Shown: positions 5,906 through 11,501 of the stretch, one piece after another | Numbering within the stretch: the first letter of the stretch is position 1 | Layout of the letters: each line of letters starts with the position of its first letter | NCBI GenBank assembly: GCA_031418215.1 | Contig: JANOXC010000107.1 | Coordinates: 1-11,501 of the forward strand | Reading direction: 5' to 3' | From: JANOXC01 sp031418215 | GTDB lineage: Bacteria; Bacteroidota; Bacteroidia; AKYH767-A; OLB10 | DNA length: 11,501 nucleotides | Notes under the pieces: model-generated | What the model saw: only the letters and a program-made list of their open reading frames with translations | Database searches by the model: none | Told to the model about the DNA's origin: nothing | Made by a program: the position numbers and the translations under genes

Positions 5906-6760
5906 TCACAACTCCCCTTTAAAAGTATCACCCTGACTAATGTCGCCAGTTTCATAACCTTTCTTAAACCAAAACATTCTTTGTGCAGAAGTCCCGTGCG
6001 TAAAAGCATCAGGTACCACATAACCTTGGCCTTGCTGTTGTAATTTGTCATCTCCTACTGCACTTGCGGCATTGAGCCCTTCTTCAATATCACCGGGCTC
6101 CAGATTGTCTTTCATTTTTGCGGTGTAATGTGACCAGATGCCGGCATAAAAATCAGCCTGCAATTCCATTTTAACAGAATACTGATTGAATTCTTTTTCA
6201 TCTAATTGTTGACGCAGGCGATTTATTTTATCAGAAACACCTGTCAGGTATTGAATATGATGTCCAACTTCATGCGCAATAACATAAGCCATTGGGAAAT
6301 CGCCATCAACCTTTAACTTTTGTTGCAATTCTTCAAAAAAAGCAAGATCGATATATAATTTCTGATCGCCCGGACAATAAAAAGGTCCAACTGAAGAACT
6401 TGCATTTCCACAAGCTGATTCCACTGAATTACGATAAAGCACGAGCATCGGTTCTGAATAGTTTATACCTTCTTTTGATAAAACCTTGTGCCAAACATCT
6501 TCTGTTTCTGCCAGTACCACTTTAACAAATTGCGCCCTTTCATCATCTGCGGCCTGTTCTTCAGGAGAAAGTTCTTGCTGTGTTTCACTATTGATGGCAT
6601 TAATCTGTTGCAGGATTTGTTCGGAATTACCTCCACCGAGAAAAAGGTTAACTAATAAAATAACTAACCCAATGGCTCCGCCGCCAATAGCAAGTCCTTT
6701 TCCTGACATACCTCTTCGATCTTCTACATTACCACTTTCCCTTTTACCTTTCCACAACAT
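5906..6760 (-). CDS. Neutral zinc metallopeptidase, YpfJ type (PF04228), membrane-anchored
   Basis: The 284-residue protein begins with the family's conserved cytoplasmic head (MLWKGKRESGNVEDRRG). A glycine-rich single membrane helix follows (about 22-43), then an acidic linker and the peptidase domain facing outward. The zinc-binding HEVGHH motif is at residues 163-168 (ligands H163 and H167, catalytic E164). MELQADFYAG at 198-207 probably supplies the third ligand, E199. The family's C-terminal HGTSAQRMFWFKKGY-G motif is intact, as is the C-x(10)-C pair in the GNASSS region. The ATG at 6760 has AAAAGGA about 6 bases upstream, a good ribosome-binding site. The substrate of this widespread family is unknown. 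It is divergent from the metal-binding lipoprotein gene at 6882 and followed by the heptamer tract. Family assignment is secure. Confidence 0.92.
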   Translation of the reverse strand: MLWKGKRESGNVEDRRGMSGKGLAIGGGAIGLVILLVNLFLGGGNSEQILQQINAINSETQQELSPEEQAADDERAQFVKVVLAETEDVWHKVLSKEGINYSEPMLVLYRNSVESACGNASSSVGPFYCPGDQKLYIDLAFFEELQQKLKVDGDFPMAYVIAHEVGHHIQYLTGVSDKINRLRQQLDEKEFNQYSVKMELQADFYAGIWSHYTAKMKDNLEPGDIEEGLNAASAVGDDKLQQQGQGYVVPDAFTHGTSAQRMFWFKKGYETGDISQGDTFKGEL

Positions 6761-6825
6761 ATAATATCCTTTTGAGCAAAAATAATGATAACGATGAGCA
6801 TATTACTTAAAATGGCATTCATTCC

Positions 6826-6861
6826 TTTGGTAATTAATCGATTCGAAAAAATATATCTTTA
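6826..6861 (+). promoter_or_regulatory. Possible promoter for the metal-binding lipoprotein
   Basis: TATCTTTA (6854-6861) fits TAnnTTTG with one mismatch and lies 20 bases before the ATG. A TTTG at 6826-6829 is 24 bases upstream, somewhat longer than the usual 19-21, so the -33 assignment is weak. Confidence 0.35.
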
Positions 6862-6881
6862 CACGGTAATCCAAGTCTAAA

Positions 6882-7091
6882 ATGAAAAAACTACTCTTAA
6901 CCTCATCCGCCCTTGTCTTTTTACTGCTTTCTTGTAATCCATCGAAGGAAGGCAGTACTTCAAAAACCAATACAACAGACAGCCTTCAAACAGCTGTCGT
7001 TTACGAGTGTCCGATGAAATGTGAAGGCAAAACCTATGATAAACCAGGCAATTGCACCGTTTGTGGTATGGAACTTATCGTAAAGAAATAG
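6882..7091 (+). CDS. Small lipoprotein with heavy-metal-binding (CxxC) domain
   Basis: A 69-residue protein made of two parts. Residues 1-17 are a lipoprotein signal peptide ending in LLSC, so C18 is the likely lipidated cysteine. After a serine/threonine-rich linker, residues 41-66 match the heavy-metal-binding domain (HMBD) family: YECPMKCEGKTYDKPGNC, then TVCGMEL. It has four cysteines (two in CPMKC, two in CTVC) and two methionines suited to soft metals such as Cu(I) or Ag(I). This domain usually sits at the N-terminus of P-type copper ATPases or CusB-like efflux proteins. Here it stands alone as a secreted lipid-anchored peptide, a form known in Bacteroidota. No efflux gene is adjacent, so a role in periplasmic metal buffering is inference. 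Start choice is clear: a single ATG immediately before the KK-hydrophobic signal. Confidence 0.85.
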   Translation: MKKLLLTSSALVFLLLSCNPSKEGSTSKTNTTDSLQTAVVYECPMKCEGKTYDKPGNCTVCGMELIVKK

Positions 7092-7098
7092 CCATAAA

Positions 7099-7130
7099 TT
7101 GTAAATTTTCAAAAGGAACGCCTATCTTTA
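7099..7130 (+). promoter_or_regulatory. Possible promoter for the 127-aa gene
   Basis: TATCTTTA (7123-7130) lies 21 bases after TTG (7099-7101). The -7 octamer is the same as the one upstream of the preceding lipoprotein gene. A start near 7138 would leave a leader of about 60 nt. Confidence 0.4.
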
Positions 7131-7199
7131 CAGGATATTAGCTGTTACTTGCTCATTACTTTTGAAGTGAGCATTTAAAGAAATTAAAATTAGCACGTT

Positions 7200-7583
7200 A
7201 TGAATGATGAAGGAAAATACCTGCAACTGTGGAAAAAGTACATGCCGGTTATCAGGTTGCTATTAAAAAAGTCAGGCGATCAGAAACTTCAGCTTTATCG
7301 TCATGAGTTTGAGACTACAGGAGTTAAAAATAAATCAGGCTATTCCTTTAATATTGAAATGGTTAATGGGAAGGTCATGAATAAAATCAGTGGCTCGGCA
7401 ATAGCAAAAGACCTTGTTCAATCGATGAATGAGAACCCCGATTTGAATGCATGGTTAAAAAGCCAGAGTTTGAAAATAAGTATGGGTCGGGCATTTGAAC
7501 TGAACCTTCAAAAAGTTGTAGCACCAGTTGCAGTAGAAGCCGATCCTGAAACTGATCAGGCACCTGAGGCTTCCAGCAACTAA
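7200..7583 (+). CDS. Conserved-looking hypothetical protein, 127 aa
   Basis: I do not recognise the family. The ATG at 7200 gives a soluble protein without signal peptide or membrane segment. The N-terminal 25 residues look helical and basic (YLQLWKKYMPVIRLLLKKSG), followed by alternating beta-type segments (about 30-58), a helix near 66-90, and an acidic proline/alanine tail (AVEADPETDQAPEASSN) that is probably disordered. It is likely genuine: it is flanked by a promoter-like sequence upstream and a strong terminator 54 bp downstream, and its codon use resembles its neighbours. The spacing of 108 bp from the lipoprotein gene and its own promoter-like box suggest separate transcription. No function is proposed. 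Confidence 0.75.
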   Translation: MNDEGKYLQLWKKYMPVIRLLLKKSGDQKLQLYRHEFETTGVKNKSGYSFNIEMVNGKVMNKISGSAIAKDLVQSMNENPDLNAWLKSQSLKISMGRAFELNLQKVVAPVAVEADPETDQAPEASSN

Positions 7584-7637
7584 TTCATAAAAAAGTCCGG
7601 AATTGATATTTTTCTTTCCGGCAAACGCTATAAAAAT

Positions 7638-7680
7638 AAAGAAGGCTTTGAGGAATACTCAAAGCCTTCTTTTTATTTTG
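7638..7680. terminator. Bidirectional intrinsic terminator between convergent genes
   Basis: A perfect 15-bp stem (7638-7652 with 7658-7672), loop GAATA, runs into TTATTTT on the plus strand. The AT-rich run before the stem (7631-7640) supplies a U-rich tail on the minus strand. It lies between the stop codons of the 127-aa gene and the DUF5689 gene and can serve both. Confidence 0.93.
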
Positions 7681-7691
7681 TAATATTAGAT

Positions 7692-9104
7692 TTACGGTTG
7701 GACGTCGGCCGAACTTCGCATATTTAATTGTGCGCCGTTAAAGTCTGAAACAATTCCTGTAACAGTAACGGGTGTTACAGGATATGCAGTAGTAGCAAAT
7801 GAAGATGTTGAATAAGAAAACATTGGCAATGTGCCTGTTCCATCATTTAAAGTAGTGGTTCCTGAGTAAGTACCACCACCTGAAATTGTGACGCCTAAAA
7901 TTTTGACAAGCGTAGATTCCCACGTATTGGCATTCGCATTAATATCGGCTAAAGTTGCAACACGAGGTGTTACAGGAACATTATTTTGAAGTAAAAACGC
8001 ACTGCTGTTTCCAACCTGATCTGCTTCCAATAAACCATTAAAATCGGTAAATACTTTTCCGGAAACATCAATTATCACTTCATTGCCTTTACTAAAAGTA
8101 TTATTACTTGTAAAACGAACTACAATACCACCAGTTGCATCCTGAATTACCACATTCTTAGCTGTTATGTTAGAATTGTCTTTATCTGAAATAACAACCC
8201 CTTTAATAATCATACCGGAAGGGATAGGAGTGCCTGTTACTCCAGTATAAAGAGCACGAAGACCGGCAATTGTTATAGTCGGACCAGCTGGTGGACCGCA
8301 AGTGCTCGTAGGGAATCCAATTACATCTTTAAGGTCACGAATTCTAAATTGCTTTGTTGTGCCGTAGTTCTGATAAATTCCAACGATCGATCCTGTACCA
8401 CCCGGAATTAAATTAGCAGCAAAAGTTGCAAAGCTACTGGAACGCACCAGTATAACATTGCCGAGAAGTCCGACTTTATCTTTCAGGGTCCGGTTTGTAG
8501 CTGACGTACTCGCATCCGCCCATGTGGCACAAACATCAGCAGGGTCAAAATAAACGCTGTCAATTCGAATAAGTGTATTTTGATCGTTTATTAAATCAAT
8601 GTTATTAATATCTTGTATGGTTCTTAATGGTACCGGTTGTCCCCACTGCCCGCGAAGCAAATGCTGATCGATCAAAAGTGCAGGTATGCGATCAACTCCA
8701 CCTGATCCTTTCACCCCGATTTGTATCATGCTGCCATAATCACTTATATATAATCCTGTACATATCACAAATATTCTGCGACCTACCGGCATTAGAACAT
8801 AAGTTGATGAACGGTCAACACGGATTAATATACCTCCTGTTGCATCCTGAATCACCAATTCCTTGTAAAAATTACCTGTCTCGTCAGAAGAGACAACAAT
8901 ACCTGCAATGATAACTCCATCAGGTATTTTGGTTACTGTTCCCGAACCGGCATAATATGTTTTCAATTGTGCAATTGTAGTATTTGCAGCTACACCGGCA
9001 GGATCTGTTCCTCCAATTGGTGGTTCGTCAAAATCCTTGTCAACACAACTACTTACAAATGTTAATAAGAATAATAGCACTATTCCATTTACAATATTTT
9101 TCAT
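7692..9104 (-). CDS. DUF5689-domain lipoprotein with two tandem OB-like repeats
   Basis: A 470-residue surface or periplasmic lipoprotein. The signal peptide (MKNIVNGIVLLFLLTF) ends in VSSC, giving C20 as the lipidated residue. Two similar units follow, about 42-265 and 277-470. Each opens with a TI-x-x-L-(K/R)-x-(Y/L)-Y-x-G segment, then G-(V/M)-II-(A/K)-G-(I/V)-V-(V/I)-S, then VIQDATGGI (near residues 87 and 320). A second beta-rich part in each unit contains TL-(I/V)-(R/K)-I and a VTGIV/IVGIY strand. This is the DUF5689 architecture of Bacteroidota, which resembles OB folds; the ligand is unknown. I chose the ATG at 9104 because AAAGG lies about 8 bases upstream. Starts at 9110 or at a TTG at 9134 would only lengthen the signal peptide. 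It lies just downstream of the TonB receptor gene (44 bp between the receptor stop codon and this start), so co-transcription is likely. Confidence 0.85.
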   Translation of the reverse strand: MKNIVNGIVLLFLLTFVSSCVDKDFDEPPIGGTDPAGVAANTTIAQLKTYYAGSGTVTKIPDGVIIAGIVVSSDETGNFYKELVIQDATGGILIRVDRSSTYVLMPVGRRIFVICTGLYISDYGSMIQIGVKGSGGVDRIPALLIDQHLLRGQWGQPVPLRTIQDINNIDLINDQNTLIRIDSVYFDPADVCATWADASTSATNRTLKDKVGLLGNVILVRSSSFATFAANLIPGGTGSIVGIYQNYGTTKQFRIRDLKDVIGFPTSTCGPPAGPTITIAGLRALYTGVTGTPIPSGMIIKGVVISDKDNSNITAKNVVIQDATGGIVVRFTSNNTFSKGNEVIIDVSGKVFTDFNGLLEADQVGNSSAFLLQNNVPVTPRVATLADINANANTWESTLVKILGVTISGGGTYSGTTTLNDGTGTLPMFSYSTSSFATTAYPVTPVTVTGIVSDFNGAQLNMRSSADVQP

Positions 9105-9148
9105 TTTCATTTCCTTTTCTGTGTATATATACAAATGATGTTTTTATT

Positions 9149-11501
9149 TTAATTCATGCGTAGTGTAATACTGGCAAAATAATTCAGTCCGAATGCATAA
9201 AAGTAACGTGTGGCAAATTTCTCAGTAGGAGTTCCTGCACTTTGATCAAGATTGTCAAGACGCAGATTCTCGGAGCCACTTGTGCGGAAGTCGGTATTAT
9301 TTAAAATATTATTGATACCAAGATTAACAACAATAAATGTATTGCGGCTTAGCTTACTGTACTTGCTATTCAATTTCCATGATTTATTGATAAAAAGATC
9401 AATTGTCAGTTGACCTTTCAGTTTTTCCTGACGTAAAATATCTGCCCATTGCTGTGAGTTTGCATCCAACCCTTCAACGGAACGTACTGTTCTTCTGACA
9501 GGTGAAAACTCGACCCAGATATCATCAAAATAATTTACATTGAACCCTGCCATCCAGAATTTTTTCGAACGGTATGTTGCCCCAATTGTATAAGCTGCCT
9601 GTACGCCTCCCGGTTTGTAATTTTCTGAATAAATCAACTCATCCTGTGGACCCAACGAATCGATGTTTTCAAAATAAGTACCTGATAATTGTCTGGAGGT
9701 ATAATAATTATTACCAATGGAGGCCACTCCGGTCAGACTCAATCCCTTTCCAATATTTGCATCCAAAGAGAACTCCACTCCCTGGTGACGTTCATCGATA
9801 TTCTTCAATGCCAAACTTACAAAACTAGCCAGCGCGTCATTGTAATATCGGATTACACGTTGCTGGTCTTTGAAATCAGTATTGTAGAAAACTGCCTTAG
9901 CTTTAAAGCGGGGTGAAGTAAATACATAACCTCCCTCAAAGGACATTATTTTCACATCTTTAACATCTGTCTGCGCCTGATCGCGATTGGTAGGCGAAAT
10001 AAAAACCTGATCAAAATGCGGCGCACGTGTGCCGGTAGCGAAATTTCCAAATATATAATTACGGCCGTTGATTTTATACGTTAATCCCGTCTTTAAGAAA
10101 AAATTGTCGAATGCATATTTCTTTGATTCTCCATAGGAGTTTAAAGGAAATACACCGTTCTTGTAATAACCAATTCTTTTAAAATTCGTAGCAGTAACCT
10201 GACCTGAAATAAATGCATCAAAATGATCGCCGGTATATTGTTGTTGCGCCCAAATTATCGATCTGCGGATATCAGCAGAATAATCATAACCAAATTTATC
10301 GCCTGTCTTAATAATTCTATTCGGGTTATTCAAATCATTCTGACGTTCATCAACACCATAACGAATATCCTGTTCAGCAAATTGATTTAAATCAGCATAA
10401 AAATCAGCACCCAGTAAATCATTAAGCTGCTTATAATATTCTGTAAACTGACGCTGAAAGGAAGCGCCGCCTGAAAAAGACCAGCGATCTTTCCATACAT
10501 TATTATATATTGTTGATGCAGTATATGAATGATTATCCTCCACCCTGTCTTCAACAATTGTATTTGCTTTGTAGCCAATGGTTGTTCCAAAGGTGTCGAT
10601 TTGCGAACGGTTGCCTTCATAAAAAGCAGACCAGTCCAATTGAATCAAATTCTTATTGTTGATAATAAGATTTCGCAACTCCTCTGTAAGTTGTGCCTGC
10701 GAACCCATATCAGTTATGCTGTAAATTAGAAAATTGGGGAAGTTGCGGTAATAGTCAGCACGTTGATTGGGCGCATCGAGCCAGTTCAATCCTGAACGTT
10801 TTTCTTTTCCTGCCTGATAAGCAAAAGATGTTTCCAATGAAGAACGATTATTTATTTCCCATTCATGTGATAAAATGGTTACAGGGACATTAATATTATT
10901 ATTGTTTGCACTTCTCTTTTTTCCCTCCTGATAACCCCAGTTTGGATTGTAATAATGATCACCTGCCAGCTCAAACGATTCATTTGTTGCTGGAGAAGTG
11001 CGTGAATTCATTGTATGATTACCAAAATGTGTAAGGCTGAGTGAATGTTTGCCAAATGATTTTTCTACTGCTGCATAGTAGCTCCAGCCGTCATAAAATG
11101 ATCCGGGTATATATCCTTCATTGGCCCATCTTCTGGAAATGGATGTTGAAAAGGACCAGCCACCCGGCAATATCCCTGAGCCATAAGTCACCATAAACCT
11201 GTTTTCATAAGCGCGATTAGAGTTGGCATAGGAAACTTGCAACTGCTTACGCTGTTTGGCTGCCCTGCCGTCGATGCTGAATACTCCGCCAATCCCACCA
11301 AAACCATAATTGGCAGCCCCTAATCCATACAAACTCTCCCGGCTTCGGGCAACATCATTTAAACCTCCCCAACTTGAAAATAAAGTCCTGCCGGCAGCGA
11401 GATCTGTCATGGGCACACCATTCATCAACGTCACAAAATTCTCATCATCATATCCTCTGATTCTATAACGTGCAGTACTAAATGTAAAAGTTGCAGCTGA
11501 G
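9149..11501 (-). CDS. TonB-dependent outer-membrane receptor (partial, N-terminus beyond right edge)
   Basis: Energy-coupled outer-membrane transporter. The frame is open to the right edge, giving 783 residues. The first visible part is plug domain: STARYRIRGYDDENF, then VTLMNGVPMTD, and later a YGLGAANYGFGGIGGVFSI segment typical of the plug's end. A long beta-barrel follows, rich in aromatic/polar alternating strands, ending FGLNYFASITLRMN. The signal peptide, any CarboxypepD_reg-like N-terminal domain and the TonB box are outside the window. The GTG at 11434 is internal, because the plug continues upstream in frame. No SusD partner is seen; instead a DUF5689 lipoprotein follows 44 bp downstream. 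The substrate is unknown. The lack of SusD argues against a classic glycan-uptake (SusCD) pair, though a SusD gene upstream cannot be excluded. Confidence 0.92.
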   Translation of the reverse strand, partial: SAATFTFSTARYRIRGYDDENFVTLMNGVPMTDLAAGRTLFSSWGGLNDVARSRESLYGLGAANYGFGGIGGVFSIDGRAAKQRKQLQVSYANSNRAYENRFMVTYGSGILPGGWSFSTSISRRWANEGYIPGSFYDGWSYYAAVEKSFGKHSLSLTHFGNHTMNSRTSPATNESFELAGDHYYNPNWGYQEGKKRSANNNNINVPVTILSHEWEINNRSSLETSFAYQAGKEKRSGLNWLDAPNQRADYYRNFPNFLIYSITDMGSQAQLTEELRNLIINNKNLIQLDWSAFYEGNRSQIDTFGTTIGYKANTIVEDRVEDNHSYTASTIYNNVWKDRWSFSGGASFQRQFTEYYKQLNDLLGADFYADLNQFAEQDIRYGVDERQNDLNNPNRIIKTGDKFGYDYSADIRRSIIWAQQQYTGDHFDAFISGQVTATNFKRIGYYKNGVFPLNSYGESKKYAFDNFFLKTGLTYKINGRNYIFGNFATGTRAPHFDQVFISPTNRDQAQTDVKDVKIMSFEGGYVFTSPRFKAKAVFYNTDFKDQQRVIRYYNDALASFVSLALKNIDERHQGVEFSLDANIGKGLSLTGVASIGNNYYTSRQLSGTYFENIDSLGPQDELIYSENYKPGGVQAAYTIGATYRSKKFWMAGFNVNYFDDIWVEFSPVRRTVRSVEGLDANSQQWADILRQEKLKGQLTIDLFINKSWKLNSKYSKLSRNTFIVVNLGINNILNNTDFRTSGSENLRLDNLDQSAGTPTEKFATRYFYAFGLNYFASITLRMN

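Noticed and set aside
7151..7172. Small gctca/tgagc hairpin in the leader of the 127-aa gene as a riboswitch
   Set aside because: A 5-bp stem with a large loop and no resemblance to a known riboswitch class.
7597..7621. Second terminator-like hairpin (ccgga/tccgg)
   Set aside because: It has only a 5-bp stem with a 15-nt loop; the 15-bp stem just downstream explains termination.
10387..10620. Minus-strand 77-codon frame within the receptor, and plus-strand frames at 9574-9916 and 10529-10893
   Set aside because: They are alternative frames of the TonB receptor gene, whose barrel frame is continuous and conserved in character.

Overview
The window looks like chromosomal DNA from a member of the Bacteroidota, probably near the Chitinophagaceae/Sphingobacteriia. 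The evidence is AT-rich DNA, TAnnTTTG-type -7 promoter boxes, a B. subtilis-like di-heme SdhC next to SdhA, a TonB-dependent receptor paired with a DUF5689 lipoprotein, and weak Shine-Dalgarno sequences. The genus is inference; no rRNA or other phylogenetic marker is present.

Layout. (1) Positions 1-2560, minus strand: a succinate dehydrogenase/fumarate reductase operon, sdhC then sdhA; sdhA runs off the left edge, and sdhB presumably lies beyond it. A small 23S-rRNA-intervening-sequence-type four-helix-bundle gene sits between sdhC and sdhA. It is bracketed by inverted repeats, and the sdhA-side arm ends exactly at the sdhA start codon. A good sigma-ABfr-like promoter lies upstream of sdhC. 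(2) Positions 2738-5325, plus strand: an Xaa-Pro aminopeptidase (M24B) followed 68 bp later by a DEAD-box RNA helicase that starts at TTG. (3) Positions 5326-5905: a 580-bp gene-free stretch packed with simple and palindromic repeats. It holds an octamer repeat, two hairpins sharing a CAGGTG/CACCTG core in opposite orientations, a tandem 26-bp repeat, a REP-like GC-rich hairpin and an 8-copy heptamer tract. (4) Positions 5906-6760, minus: a membrane-anchored neutral zinc metallopeptidase (YpfJ/PF04228 type). (5) Positions 6882-7583, plus: a tiny lipoprotein with a CxxC heavy-metal-binding domain, and an unrecognised 127-aa protein. A 15-bp-stem bidirectional terminator follows. (6) Positions 7692-11501, minus: a TonB-dependent outer-membrane receptor (N-terminus beyond the right edge) followed by a DUF5689 lipoprotein with two tandem OB-like repeats. 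The two are probably co-transcribed and form an outer-membrane uptake or surface module.

Most genes are ordinary. The parts worth a second look are the mobile-looking four-helix-bundle element inside the sdh operon, the repeat cluster at 5326-5905, and the receptor/DUF5689 pair of unknown substrate. I see no tRNA, rRNA, CRISPR array, transposase or toxin-antitoxin locus.
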